Below are positions 28,592 through 37,281 of a stretch of DNA of 64,000 nt, in pieces; positions within the stretch are counted from its first letter, which is position 1; every line of letters starts with the position of its first letter. The DNA lies in the NCBI RefSeq assembly GCF_016860605.1, contig NZ_BNJR01000004.1, positions 248,001 to 312,000 on the forward strand. The letters run 5' to 3'. The notes under the pieces were generated by a model that had not been told where the DNA came from, did not search any database, and saw only the letters and a program-made list of their open reading frames with translations. A program made the position numbers and the translations under genes. The DNA is from Lentilactobacillus fungorum (GTDB taxonomy: Bacteria; Bacillota; Bacilli; Lactobacillales; Lactobacillaceae).

Positions 28592-28897
28592 ATGCAGAAC
28601 AACCAATCCTATCTATCAGAAATTACAAAATCGGTTAAGGATAACTATAACCGCTTCTTTGAACTCGTAACGACTACCAATCGTGTTAAACAGATGCCAA
28701 CTTTTCAGCTAAAGCTATTTATTAATCAAGCTTTGACTCAAAACTTCCCAGTCGTTATCCAATTTAATGATCAGACACCAGATATTGCCGGCCATCTGAA
28801 ACAAATCAACGAGCAACGATTTGTTGTCACCTCAGCTAGTAACCGACTGAGCCGACTCTTTTCATTAGGTGAAGTCCAAGCAATCAAAAAGTTTTAA
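28592..28897 (+). CDS. Small protein, probably SOS-regulated; possible YolD-like
   Basis: Not firmly recognised. The 101-residue product starts at ATG 28592 behind GGGGTGA. A helical N-terminal half (SVKDNYNRFFELVTTTNRV) is followed by a beta-rich C-terminal half: FPVVIQFNDQ, DIAGHLKQINEQRFVV, LFSLGEVQAIKKF. That strand pattern resembles the small barrel of YolD-like proteins, which in Bacillus accompany SOS-regulated Y-family polymerases. This is inference by eye. The LexA-type box in its promoter is the strongest clue. It is monocistronic, divergent from gmk and convergent with recN. Confidence 0.75.
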   Translation: MQNNQSYLSEITKSVKDNYNRFFELVTTTNRVKQMPTFQLKLFINQALTQNFPVVIQFNDQTPDIAGHLKQINEQRFVVTSASNRLSRLFSLGEVQAIKKF

Positions 28898-29003
28898 CGA
28901 TAACTGCCGATGGTCTGGCTCACAGATTAGTTAAACTATCTTTAGTAGATGATTACCAGTCCACTTTTATTCAACAGATAACAATTCAAAATCGTTTTAT
29001 GAC

Positions 29004-29059
29004 TATCAACGGGTTAGCCAAACATGCAAGGTTCAAAATGTTTGGTTAACCCGTTGATA
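29004..29059. terminator. Bidirectional terminator between the SOS-type gene and recN
   Basis: Nearly perfect inverted repeat of about 22 bp (TATCAACGGGTTAGCCAAACAT on the left, its complement ending GTTGATA on the right, one mismatch) with a short loop and T-rich flank on the plus side. It serves two convergent genes. Confidence 0.75.
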
Positions 29060-29080
29060 TTTTAATTAGTCACTCTCAAA

Positions 29081-30778
29081 CTAACCGTTACTAATTTTAA
29101 CTTTTTCGTCGTCCGCTAAATGCAGTAATTCTTCGGCGTGTTCCTTGGTCAGTTTAGTAACTGCAGTACCAGCTAACATTCGAGAAATTTCATTAATACT
29201 CTGTTTAGCAGTTAATTCTGTAATTGTCGTTGTGGTTCGATTTTGAGTGATTCGTTTTTCAATAAAGTCATGATGGTCACTCATTGCCGCTACCTGTGGC
29301 AAATGCGTAATACATAATACCTGTGATTTTTTCGAAATTGTATAGATCTTATTACCAATTGCTTGGGCGACTCTTCCAGAGACGCCTGTATCAACTTCAT
29401 CAAAAATAATTGAAGTTACCCCAGCTGCCCGCGCAAACATTGTTTTTAGCGCCAGCATAATTCTGGAAAGCTCGCCACCGGAAGCCGATTTAACCAATGG
29501 CAGCATCTTTTCACCTGGGTTTGTCTGAATATAAAATTCAACGTGATCAGCCCCCAGCCGGTTTAATACACGATTTTGTTTAAACCTAACCTCAAAGACA
29601 GCTTTATCCATATAAAGGTCAGCTAATTGCTGATGAACGGCTTTTTCCAACGCTTTAGCTGATTTTTTACGAATATTGCTGATTTGGTCGGCATCTTTAA
29701 TTAAGGATGCCTTAATGGTCGCGAGCTGCTTATCAAGATCCTCATCTTCATTCACAGTACCCACCATGTCGTTTAATTCCTTTTGAATTTTTTGCAAATA
29801 ATCCAAAATCTGATCAACCGAATCCCCATATTTATGTTTTAGTTGATAAATTGTGTTCAGCCGCTGCTCAACCTGATCCAGTCTTTCCTGATCAAATTCG
29901 AGGCTGCTTAATTGATCCGAAATTTGACTGGCCACATCTTGCAAAGTAAAAAAAGCTCCCGATAGATTATCCGAAATTTGTTTATAATCCGTATCTAAAT
30001 CTTCAATTTCTTGCATGGCACTCATTGCAGAGCCGATTGAATCCAGCGGCCCCACATCATCGCCGTTAATACCGTTATAGCTCGTCAACAATGCATCATG
30101 AATTTTTTGAAAATTGGTCAGTCGATCACGTTCAGTCGTTAATTCAGTATCTTCATTTTGATGAAGGTCAGCAGCTTCAATTTCCTTAATTTGAAATTTA
30201 AGCATATCAACTCGCTGGGCCCATTGTTTTTCGTTTTGCCGTTTCTTCTCGTTTAACTCACTCAGCTTGATAAATTGATCATATTTTTTTTGATAAGAAA
30301 TTAAGACCGGGGTTAATTGGGCTTCAGCAAAATCATCCAACAGGTGGATATGCCGCTCTGGTTTCATTAATTCCTGATGTTCGTTTTGCCCCTGAATATC
30401 AACGATAATTTCTCCAATTCGCTTTAGTGAGGCAATATTGACCATGATGCCGTTGACCCGGCTGCTGTTTCGACCGTTAGCGAAGATCTCTCGTTCAATA
30501 ATCACGTTACCGTCAGGATGATCGATGCCAAGATCATCTAAAACAGCATATGTAGGATTATCATCGTGGAGGATAAAATTACCTTGAATCACCGACTTCT
30601 TAGCGCCAGTTCGAATTAAGTCGTGAGATCCTCTACCGCCAACAAGCAATCCGACTGCGTCAATAATAATTGATTTCCCGGCACCAGTTTCACCAGTTAA
30701 AACGGTCATTCCTGATTGAAATTCAATGTCTAAGTGTTCAATTATTGCAAAATCAGTAATTGATAGTTCAAGTAACAT
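29081..30778 (-). CDS. recN: DNA repair protein RecN
   Basis: SMC-like ATPase that gathers broken DNA ends early in double-strand-break repair. Walker A GETGAGKSIIIDA (about residues 28-40), two coiled-coil arms, signature SGGELSRIMLALK and Walker B IIFDEVDTGVSGR. Length 565 residues, normal. It follows argR by 22 bp, the conserved argR-recN order. No LexA-type box was seen directly upstream. Confidence 0.97.
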   Translation of the reverse strand: MLLELSITDFAIIEHLDIEFQSGMTVLTGETGAGKSIIIDAVGLLVGGRGSHDLIRTGAKKSVIQGNFILHDDNPTYAVLDDLGIDHPDGNVIIEREIFANGRNSSRVNGIMVNIASLKRIGEIIVDIQGQNEHQELMKPERHIHLLDDFAEAQLTPVLISYQKKYDQFIKLSELNEKKRQNEKQWAQRVDMLKFQIKEIEAADLHQNEDTELTTERDRLTNFQKIHDALLTSYNGINGDDVGPLDSIGSAMSAMQEIEDLDTDYKQISDNLSGAFFTLQDVASQISDQLSSLEFDQERLDQVEQRLNTIYQLKHKYGDSVDQILDYLQKIQKELNDMVGTVNEDEDLDKQLATIKASLIKDADQISNIRKKSAKALEKAVHQQLADLYMDKAVFEVRFKQNRVLNRLGADHVEFYIQTNPGEKMLPLVKSASGGELSRIMLALKTMFARAAGVTSIIFDEVDTGVSGRVAQAIGNKIYTISKKSQVLCITHLPQVAAMSDHHDFIEKRITQNRTTTTITELTAKQSINEISRMLAGTAVTKLTKEHAEELLHLADDEKVKISNG

Positions 30779-30800
30779 AATTTAACCCTTTCAATGATTA

Positions 30801-31259
30801 CTATTCCGTGCTCAGCATGTGGTTAATCTGATCGCGGAAACTAAGTGTAGCTGCTTCAGTTTTACAAATAATTAAAACCGTATTATCATCGCCAAGCGTG
30901 CCAAATATTTCACTGTAATTCATTTGGTAAAGTAGACTCGAAATAATGGGGCCGCTTCCCGGGAGAACCTTTAAAAAAACAAATTTATCCTGTGAATCGA
31001 CCGACACAAAAGAATCCCGAATCGTTTGGACCAGTTTCTTTTCGGTATCAATATTCTTTTGGGTTGGTAAACTATAACGATAGCCACCAGTCACGGACGG
31101 GACCTTCACCAATTGCATGTCCTTAATGTCTCTGGAAACTGTCGCTTGGGTAACTTTGACGCCTTTTTGGTCAAGTAAAGACACAAAATCCTCTTGACGT
31201 TGAATATTATTACTGGTTAGTAATTGTTTGATTAATCGTTGGCGCTCTTTTTTGCGCAT
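30801..31259 (-). CDS. argR: Arginine repressor ArgR/AhrC
   Basis: Hexameric arginine-responsive transcription factor (152 residues). The N-terminal winged helix includes RLIKQLLTSNNIQRQEDFVS and VTQATVSRDIKDMQLVK (recognition helix). The C-terminal oligomerisation/arginine domain includes LPGSGPIISSLLYQ and GTLGDDNTVLIIC with the paired Asp residues that contact arginine. It sits between tlyA and recN as in Bacillus ahrC. No arginine genes are in the window. Confidence 0.95.
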   Translation of the reverse strand: MRKKERQRLIKQLLTSNNIQRQEDFVSLLDQKGVKVTQATVSRDIKDMQLVKVPSVTGGYRYSLPTQKNIDTEKKLVQTIRDSFVSVDSQDKFVFLKVLPGSGPIISSLLYQMNYSEIFGTLGDDNTVLIICKTEAATLSFRDQINHMLSTE

Positions 31260-31296
31260 ACTTTCACCCCCGGAATGATATTGAAAGGATAAAAGA

Positions 31297-32109
31297 TTAT
31301 CCCTTTAATTCAGAATAAGCGTTTTCAAGTACTTTTTCAATCGAAACGTTGTCCGCCATGACGGGATTCTTAACCGATTTGAGTTGTGCTAAGAACTCAA
31401 TATTGCCAGCGCCGCCCTTAATAGGTGAAAAATCCAAATTTTCAACAGTATAGCCACTATTAACGGCAAAAGTTAAGATTTTTTCTAAAACCATGCGGTG
31501 AACTGCTGGATCTCGAACAATTCCATGTTTGCCAACGTTTGCTTTACCCGCTTCAAATTGAGGCTTAATTAACGCGACCACCTCGCCATCAGGGACCAAG
31601 ATCGTTTTTAGGACTGGCAAAATAAGTTCCAACGAAATAAAGGAGACGTCAATTGAAGCAAATTGTGGTTGACCGTGAGTAAAATCGCTTGGCTGACTGT
31701 ATCTAAAATTAGTGTGTTCCATCACAATGACCCGCGGATCTTGTCGGAGTTTCCAAACCAGCTGATTACTGCCAACATCCAGCGCGTAACTTAATTTCGC
31801 ACCATTTTGAAGCATCACGTCGGTAAAGCCGCCCGTTGATGAACCAATGTCCAAAACCACTAAATCTTTGACGTTGATTTTAAACGTTTTAAGTGCCTTG
31901 GCTAGTTTTAGGCCACCTCGGCTGACGTATGGCATTGGCTTTCCCTTTAGATGCAACTCGGTATCGACAGGAATTTTGGTTCCAGGCTTATCAAGTCGTT
32001 CTTCGTTATTCCCCAACACTTCACCGGCCATTACAGCCCGTTTGGCTTTCTCTCGAGTATCAAATAATCCCTGGGTTACCAATAACACGTCAACTCGTTG
32101 CTTTTCCAT
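31297..32109 (-). CDS. TlyA-family rRNA (cytidine-2'-O)-methyltransferase / hemolysin-like protein
   Basis: The family combines an N-terminal S4 RNA-binding domain (EKQRVDVLLVTQGLFDTREK ..., about 1-65) with an FtsJ-like methyltransferase (VLDIGSSTGGFTDVML, then SIDVSFISLELILP). TlyA in Mycobacterium methylates 16S and 23S rRNA at 2'-OH. Activity of Firmicute homologues (YqxC) is less certain. Start ATG 32109 gives 270 residues and has GAAGGA about 11 nt upstream. An ATG at 32121 lies on the ribosome site itself. It overlaps the 3' end of ispA by 20 bp. Confidence 0.9.
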   Translation of the reverse strand: MEKQRVDVLLVTQGLFDTREKAKRAVMAGEVLGNNEERLDKPGTKIPVDTELHLKGKPMPYVSRGGLKLAKALKTFKINVKDLVVLDIGSSTGGFTDVMLQNGAKLSYALDVGSNQLVWKLRQDPRVIVMEHTNFRYSQPSDFTHGQPQFASIDVSFISLELILPVLKTILVPDGEVVALIKPQFEAGKANVGKHGIVRDPAVHRMVLEKILTFAVNSGYTVENLDFSPIKGGAGNIEFLAQLKSVKNPVMADNVSIEKVLENAYSELKG

Positions 32110-33004
32110 TGTTTTTTTCATCCTTCAATTTAAAGTAATTACAAAAGTCTGCTAATAAGGAAACGTCAACCCTCAGATCTTGGCCAGCGGATTTAAGCGC
32201 TTGTCGTGCGTGTTGAACAACCTGGTTTAACGCTTGATAAGCGCCATTAAGGCCCAAAAGGTTTGGATAAGTGTTCTTATCGGCATCTTGGTGAACTGGC
32301 TTGCCAATTTGTTTTTCGGTCCCAACGACATCTAAAATATCGTCATAAATTTGAAACGCTGCGCCATAATCATCAGCAAACGTTAATAAATCTCGTTGTT
32401 TTGCTGGCGGCACTTGAGCCATAATCAAGCCGGCAGCAATCGAATAATGGATCAAGGCACCGGTTTTATTTCGATCCAATTTCTTAAGCTGTGGTAATGA
32501 TAACCGGGTGCCTTCAAACTCAATGTCATCAGCTTGGCCAGCAACCATTCCACTTGGCCCTGCCGCTTTAGCTAACGCCAATACCAATTGAGTCTTAATG
32601 GCATCGCTCAGATGATTATCAACCAACCATTGAAACGCCAACGTTTGTAATCCATCCCCGGCTAAGGTCGCCATCCCAGCACCGTAAACGATGTGGTTGG
32701 TGGCTTTTCCCCGCCGTAGGTCATCATTATCCATTGCTGGTAAATCATCGTGAATCAGTGAATAAGCATGCATGAGTTCCAACGCACAACTGGCTTTTAG
32801 CAGATCGTCATCAATCGGCTGACCCAGGGTCGTTAAAGTAGCCAGCGTAAACAATGGCCGCAGGCGTTTGCCGCCAGCATTGACGGAATAAGCCATTGAC
32901 TCACCCAACATTTTTTGGTCGGCGTCTTGTTGAATCCCATCGGCCAACCAAGCGTCAATTTTAGGTAACCACTTCAAACGAAAAGCGTTAAGATTGTTGA
33001 TCAT
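32090..33004 (-). CDS. ispA: Polyprenyl (farnesyl) diphosphate synthase
   Basis: Chain-elongating prenyltransferase of isoprenoid synthesis, which provides farnesyl diphosphate for undecaprenyl carriers and quinones. Both Asp-rich motifs are visible: IHDDLPAMDNDDLRRG (first DDxxxxD) and IYDDILD (second). GGKRLRPLF near residue 45 is the substrate-binding run. Start ATG 33004 has AGAGG upstream inside xseB and gives 304 residues. The frame is open to 33052 without a better site. It overlaps xseB by 17 bp and tlyA by 20 bp. Confidence 0.94.
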   Translation of the reverse strand: MINNLNAFRLKWLPKIDAWLADGIQQDADQKMLGESMAYSVNAGGKRLRPLFTLATLTTLGQPIDDDLLKASCALELMHAYSLIHDDLPAMDNDDLRRGKATNHIVYGAGMATLAGDGLQTLAFQWLVDNHLSDAIKTQLVLALAKAAGPSGMVAGQADDIEFEGTRLSLPQLKKLDRNKTGALIHYSIAAGLIMAQVPPAKQRDLLTFADDYGAAFQIYDDILDVVGTEKQIGKPVHQDADKNTYPNLLGLNGAYQALNQVVQHARQALKSAGQDLRVDVSLLADFCNYFKLKDEKNNGKATS

Positions 33005-33254
33005 CGCTACCATCCTCTGATTGCTTATCCGAGCCTTCAAACGGTACTTCACTGCCGTCTTTGGCCATCATTTTAGCCATGGTATGTTCCGCATTCGTCA
33101 GCGTTGTTTGGAGCTGTTCGCTCAATTGGATACCGGTTTTAAATTTTTCCATGGAGTCCTCTAACGAAACGTTTCCCTGTTCTAATTGCGTGACAATTTT
33201 TTCCAGTTCAGCCATTTTCTGCTCGAAAGTTTGATTGTCTTGTTGATCGGCCAT
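32988..33254 (-). CDS. xseB: Exodeoxyribonuclease VII small subunit
   Basis: Small subunit of exonuclease VII, which degrades single-stranded DNA together with XseA. The 88-residue helical protein starts MADQQDNQTFEQKMAELEKI and has the family run LEQGNVSLEDSMEKFKTG. It lies 1 bp after xseA. The acidic Ser/Asp-rich tail is encoded where the ispA start overlaps. Confidence 0.95.
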   Translation of the reverse strand: MADQQDNQTFEQKMAELEKIVTQLEQGNVSLEDSMEKFKTGIQLSEQLQTTLTNAEHTMAKMMAKDGSEVPFEGSDKQSEDGSDDQQS

Positions 33255-33255
33255 G

Positions 33256-34614
33256 TTAGTGACCCTCTTTCTTAGTTATTTTGGTAACGGTTGCCTTGAT
33301 AACACCGTCTGTAAAATGGACCTTAATTGAATGGGTCTGTAATCGGGCAACTTTTCCAATCAAATGATCCTGTTCATCGGTTGTGTACGTATAACCTCGG
33401 CTTAAAATTTTAAGCGGGCTTAAATGATCCAGTGAACCGACGAGTACCTGATATTGTTGGCGCTGATTTTTTAAATTTTGAGCCATTCCTTGATTCAAGC
33501 GATTACGCAGCGTTGCCAAGCGCTGTTGCTGCTCTTTGATTAGATAAGTTGGTGCCACTAGTCGCAAACGCATTTTTAAGTCAGTGAATTGTTCTTTGCG
33601 CTTGCTGGTAATCTTATCGGCCTGATTAACGAGCCGTTGGTTTAATAAATCAAGATGTTGAGAAAAAGTCTCGTAAATCCGTTGAGGGGTTGAGAAAACT
33701 GGCGAGGTTTGCAGTCGCTTTAGCTTGAGTTTTTCTTGTTCAATTTGTTGGTAAGTAGCGTTAATAATCCGATTTTGGGTGGTCTTTAAATCGACAAGTA
33801 CCTGATCTAATTGCGGCACTGCTAACTCAGCGGCAGCCGTTGGGGTCGCGGCACGAACATCGGCTACGAGATCTGCAATCGTTGTATCCGTTTCATGACC
33901 AACCGAAGAAATCACTGGAATTTTACTACCAACAATTGCTCTGGCAACATTTTCTTCATTAAATGGCCAGAGGTCCTCAATAGAACCACCACCACGGCCA
34001 ACAATGAGCGTGTCAAAGCGGCCCAGCGCGTTAACCCGATGGATTTGATCCACAATGTCAGCGCTCGCCTCGTTTCCTTGAACGAGAGCGGGAAACAGGA
34101 CAATTTGGGCAATCGGATATCGCCTGCGAACCGTGGTGATGATGTCGCGAATTACTGCCCCACTGGGTGATGTCACCACGGCAATTCGTTTGGGAAATTT
34201 CGGTAGTGGCTTTTTGGGTAGGGCAAATAATCCCTCGCCGGCTAATTTTTTCTTTAACTGTTCGTACGCCTGATAAAGTTGGCCAACCCCATCCGGTTCC
34301 ATTTGTTCAACGTAAATCTGATAGCTACCACTTGGCTCATAAACGGAAATGTGGCCGACAACTAAAACCTTCATCCCTTCTTCGGGAGTGAACTTGATTC
34401 GATTGAACGCCGATTTAAACATGATTGCACTAATTTTAGCATGATCATCTTTTAAACTAAAGTATTGATGCGCATTGGGCCGTAATCGAAAGTTAGAAAT
34501 TTCGCCGGTCAGATACACCTTAGATAGATACGGATCCACATCGAACTTTCTTTTAATATATTTAGTTAATGCGCTAACCGTTAAATAACTGGTCGCGAAA
34601 CGATCATTTGTCAC
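33256..34614 (-). CDS. xseA: Exodeoxyribonuclease VII large subunit
   Basis: Catalytic subunit of exonuclease VII. The N-terminal OB fold (VYLTGEISNFRLRPNAHQYF) is followed by the catalytic domain with VTSPSGAVIRDIITT, IVGRGGGSIEDLWPFNEE and SVGHETDTTIADLVAD, and by a long coiled-coil C-terminus. Length 452 residues. Start is GTG at 34614 with GGAG 8 nt upstream. It overlaps folD by 11 bp. Confidence 0.97.
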   Translation of the reverse strand: MTNDRFATSYLTVSALTKYIKRKFDVDPYLSKVYLTGEISNFRLRPNAHQYFSLKDDHAKISAIMFKSAFNRIKFTPEEGMKVLVVGHISVYEPSGSYQIYVEQMEPDGVGQLYQAYEQLKKKLAGEGLFALPKKPLPKFPKRIAVVTSPSGAVIRDIITTVRRRYPIAQIVLFPALVQGNEASADIVDQIHRVNALGRFDTLIVGRGGGSIEDLWPFNEENVARAIVGSKIPVISSVGHETDTTIADLVADVRAATPTAAAELAVPQLDQVLVDLKTTQNRIINATYQQIEQEKLKLKRLQTSPVFSTPQRIYETFSQHLDLLNQRLVNQADKITSKRKEQFTDLKMRLRLVAPTYLIKEQQQRLATLRNRLNQGMAQNLKNQRQQYQVLVGSLDHLSPLKILSRGYTYTTDEQDHLIGKVARLQTHSIKVHFTDGVIKATVTKITKKEGH

Positions 34615-35470
34615 TTTGAATACTCCATTCTGCTAAATCAACACTTTGCTGCATCAAAGTTGCGATCGTCATCGGTCCGACGCCACCTGGTACCGGCGTG
34701 ATATAGGCAACTTTATTAACTAGATCATCATAATCGGTATCACCTACCAAGTGCCCAGCCTCATTGATATTTTGACCAACGTCAATGACTACTGCTCCTT
34801 CTTTGACAGCCTCTTTAGTTAACGTGTGTAAGTGCCCAGTAGCCGATACAATAATGTCGGCTTGCTTAGTATACTCGGTAATATCTTTGGTGTATCGATG
34901 CAGGATTGAGACACTTGCGCCCTGGTTGAGCATCAAGGCAGCCATTGGTTTGCCGACAATTGCACTTCGCCCAATCATAACCGCATTTTTACCCTTGAGC
35001 GAAATCCCGTATTCTGAAAACATCGTCATAATTCCTTTAGGCGTACATGATACAGGATATTGAGTCGTATCGTTTAAGTACAACTTCCCAACATTGATTG
35101 GGTGAAATCCGTCCACATCTTTTTCGGGTAAAATCGCTCTGGTGATATCTTTTTCGTTAATTTGGTCAGGCAAGGGATCTTGAACCAAAATACCATGAAT
35201 CGCCGGATCTGCATTATAATGCTCAATCAACGCCAGAAGCGCTTCTTCGGTCGTGTCTTTTGGTAACTGTTTGACGGTGGAGTTGATTCCCAAACGCGTA
35301 GCAGTTCGGTTCTTATTACGCACATATCTTTGACTTGCCGGATCATCGCCGACAATTATGACAACTAACCCAGGTGTGATCCCAAAACGCTCTTGGAGGG
35401 TTTTAACCCGATTACTAGTAGTTTGATTTAACTGTTTAGCAAGTGCCCTGCCGTCAATAACTGTTGCCAT
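34604..35470 (-). CDS. folD: Methylenetetrahydrofolate dehydrogenase / cyclohydrolase FolD
   Basis: Bifunctional enzyme that oxidises 5,10-methylene-THF and hydrolyses it to 10-formyl-THF, the substrate of Fmt. Motifs: GDDPASQRYVRNK (with YVxxK), GILVQDPLP (the family usually has VQLPLP), PVSCTPKGIM, VMIGRSAIVGKPMA and VITPVPGGVGPMT-like ITPVPGGVGPMTIA. Length 288 residues. It follows nusB after a terminator. Confidence 0.97.
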   Translation of the reverse strand: MATVIDGRALAKQLNQTTSNRVKTLQERFGITPGLVVIIVGDDPASQRYVRNKNRTATRLGINSTVKQLPKDTTEEALLALIEHYNADPAIHGILVQDPLPDQINEKDITRAILPEKDVDGFHPINVGKLYLNDTTQYPVSCTPKGIMTMFSEYGISLKGKNAVMIGRSAIVGKPMAALMLNQGASVSILHRYTKDITEYTKQADIIVSATGHLHTLTKEAVKEGAVVIDVGQNINEAGHLVGDTDYDDLVNKVAYITPVPGGVGPMTIATLMQQSVDLAEWSIQSDK

Positions 35471-35523
35471 TTAAAATCTCTTCCTCTCTAAAGTCAATTC
35501 ATATCGTTGTAAGCGTATGTACA

Positions 35524-35558
35524 AAAAAATAGACTTACAGATGTGTAAATCTATTTTA
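35524..35558 (-). terminator. Terminator after nusB
   Basis: Minus strand: AAAATAGATTTAC pairs with GTAAGTCTATTTT around a 6-nt loop and runs into T7. The stem contains the nusB stop codon. Confidence 0.7.
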
Positions 35559-35964
35559 CCAGTTCTTCAAGTGCATGTGACAATATCCCGTTAACAAATT
35601 TTCGGGAACGATCATCACTATATTTTTTTGCCAGTTCGATTGCTTCGTTAATTGAAACCTTAGCAGGTAAATCGTCAACATAAATCATTTCATAAAGCGC
35701 GATTTCTAAGATAATCAAATCGGTCTTAGCAATTCGGTTAAGTGACCAGCCGGCAATTAAGTACTTTTGAATTAGTTGATCGATCGCCGGTTTATGATCT
35801 AAAACCCCCGCAATCAATTGATGAAGATACTTTGGGTACTCATCACCGTACTGACCGTCAGTCAATACCTGAAAAAAATCTTGCCAATCGGTTTGCTCGT
35901 TGGTATTTAAAGCAAACAAGGTTTGAAATGCAATTTCTCTAATGTGATGCCTGGTTAGTTCCAC
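35551..35964 (-). CDS. nusB: Transcription antitermination protein NusB
   Basis: Partner of NusE/S10 in rRNA antitermination. The all-helical product has 137 residues, with HHIREIAFQTLFALNTNEQ at the start and NRIAKTDLIILEIALYEMIY, then KVSINEAIELAKKYSDD and KFVNGILSHA. Start is GTG at 35964, overlapping the stop of the upstream Asp23-family gene (TAGTG). GGTGAG is the ribosome site. Confidence 0.96.
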   Translation of the reverse strand: MELTRHHIREIAFQTLFALNTNEQTDWQDFFQVLTDGQYGDEYPKYLHQLIAGVLDHKPAIDQLIQKYLIAGWSLNRIAKTDLIILEIALYEMIYVDDLPAKVSINEAIELAKKYSDDRSRKFVNGILSHALEELVK

Positions 35965-36404
35965 TAGTTCTCACCGTCTTCTTCATCATCAGTTGCAAAG
36001 GGATTATTGGGGTCAACCGTACTGGTCGTCTTTTCTGGAATCACGCCTTGAACGTGGACGTTTACTTCATGAGCCTTGAGATCTGTCATAAAGTAAAGCT
36101 GTTGTTCCACTTGGCTTTGAATCTGCAAAGCAACTTTTGGTACGGAGACACCGTAATTGAGATAAACATAAATATCAACGACAAGTTCTTCGTTGGCGTA
36201 GGTTAATTTAACACCCTTGCTATGTTCCTTTCTGCGGCCCAATAGTTCATTAACGCTGCTGGAAAACGACCCGCGCATCCGATTAACACCGTCAACTTCT
36301 GTTGAAGCAACCCCAGCAATAATTTCCAAAACATTGGGGGCAATCTCAATTTTTCCTAATTCAGGATCATTTGTATGAAGTGTAATATTCGTATCTTCAG
36401 CCAT
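35964..36404 (-). CDS. Asp23/Gls24-family envelope stress response protein
   Basis: Second Asp23-domain protein in the window (146 residues; the other is at 15497-15859). It contains IEIAPNVLEIIAGVASTEVDG, typical of the family N-terminus, then beta strands VDIYVYLNYGVSVPKVA and an acidic tail. It matches YqhY, which sits between efp/accBC and nusB in Bacillus. The start is ATG 36404 (GGAGG, 7 nt). Translation is coupled to nusB. Function is unproven; YqhY has been linked to acetyl-CoA carboxylase. Confidence 0.9.
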   Translation of the reverse strand: MAEDTNITLHTNDPELGKIEIAPNVLEIIAGVASTEVDGVNRMRGSFSSSVNELLGRRKEHSKGVKLTYANEELVVDIYVYLNYGVSVPKVALQIQSQVEQQLYFMTDLKAHEVNVHVQGVIPEKTTSTVDPNNPFATDDEEDGEN

Positions 36405-36446
36405 TTCAAAGCCTCCGTTTTCAATCAAATCAGCCAGTTCTATTGA

Positions 36447-37007
36447 TTAGGCCCGGGAAATATAAGTACCATCGGTTGTATTAATCACCAACTTGTCCCC
36501 TTGATTAACAAAGAATGGTACTTGAAGGGTTAGGCCGGTCGTCATTGTAGCCGGTTTAGAACCGCCAGAAGCCGTATCGCCTTTAATTCCAGGTTCAGTT
36601 GACGCAACTTCAAGGGTAACCGTATTTGGCAATTCAACTCCTAAAGTTTCAGTTCCATACTGGATAACGTTGACTTCCATATTTTCTTGCAAGTAATTCA
36701 ACTCATCCTTAATTTGTTCAGCTGGAATTGAAATTTGGTCATAAGTATCCATGTCCATAAAGACATGTTGATCACCGTCTGCGTATAAGTATTGCATCTT
36801 CCGGGTATCAATTTGGGCTTGTTCCATCTTTGCACCGGAACGGAAAGTCTTTTCTTGAACGGCGCCAGTCCGCAAATTTTTAAGCTTTGAACGCACGAAC
36901 GCGCCACCTTTACCGGGTTTTACGTGTTGAAAACTTAAAATTCTCCAAATTGCACCATCAACTTCGATGGTCAAACCGTTCTTAAAATCAGCAGTTGAAA
37001 TTGCCAT
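36447..37007 (-). CDS. efp: Translation elongation factor P
   Basis: Relieves ribosome stalling at polyproline. It has three beta-barrel domains in 186 residues. The domain I loop [16 protein letters not shown] carries the Lys (residue 33) that is modified in other bacteria. Domains II/III include [16 protein letters not shown] and [20 protein letters not shown]. Start ATG 37007 has TTAGGAGGAAC directly upstream. The longer frame to 37076 runs through the leader and is rejected. A promoter and a folded leader lie upstream. Confidence 0.97.
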   Translation of the reverse strand: MAISTADFKNGLTIEVDGAIWRILSFQHVKPGKGGAFVRSKLKNLRTGAVQEKTFRSGAKMEQAQIDTRKMQYLYADGDQHVFMDMDTYDQISIPAEQIKDELNYLQENMEVNVIQYGTETLGVELPNTVTLEVASTEPGIKGDTASGGSKPATMTTGLTLQVPFFVNQGDKLVINTTDGTYISRA

Positions 37008-37039
37008 TCTAGTTCCTCCTAATAAAAATAGTAAGCAAA

Positions 37040-37128
37040 ACCAGGCGCTTAAAAAGCAAACGTTCTTTGAACACATAATTCAAGCTTTAACAATTATGTT
37101 CAAGGTACTGATCAAGTTCCCGCCTGGT
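37040..37128 (-). promoter_or_regulatory. Folded 5' leader of efp (nested inverted repeats)
   Basis: Minus strand: an outer 8-bp perfect stem (CGCCTGGT at 37047-37040 with ACCAGGCG at 37128-37121) encloses an inner 12-bp stem (TTGAACATAATT from 37103 with AATTATGTGTTCAA ending at 37067, 2-nt bulge). The structure sits between the promoter and the ribosome site, about 30 nt before the efp ATG. No poly-T follows closely enough to call it a terminator. Possible roles are mRNA stability or a regulatory leader. Confidence 0.55.
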
Positions 37129-37160
37129 GGCGCTATTCTAAATGTAAAGTAACATACCTA

Positions 37161-37191
37161 ATTATATAATACTTTTTGGTGAAATATCCAA
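37161..37191 (-). promoter_or_regulatory. Putative promoter of efp operon
   Basis: Minus strand: TTGGAT (37191-37186) and TATAAT (37166-37161) with a 19-nt spacer, longer than ideal. The overlapping TATTATATAAT gives other -10 registers. The predicted transcript would have a leader of about 145 nt. Confidence 0.45.
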
Positions 37192-37220
37192 CTTTAATCG
37201 ATTAAGTTCAAACACCTGAT

Positions 37221-37262
37221 AAAAAAGCTGGGAAGCAAAACAGGTGTTTTGTCCCAGCTTTT
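37221..37262 (-). terminator. Terminator after rpmA
   Basis: Minus strand: AAGCTGGGACAAAACA pairs with TGTTTTGCTTCCCAGCTT and is followed by T6. It closes the rplU-prp-rpmA operon and shares the GCTGGGACAAAA arm with two other terminators in the window. Confidence 0.8.
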
Positions 37263-37281
37263 CATTCAAAATTTCTAACGA

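Noticed and set aside
28397-28606. Minus-strand ORF of 69 codons upstream of gmk
   Set aside because: It covers the gmk promoter and the divergent LexA-type promoter and has no plausible ribosome site.
36500-37020. Possible transposase or phage genes around the accessory region
   Set aside because: No transposase, integrase or phage structural motif was found between 36 and 43 kb. Only the dUTPase family hints at phage origin.
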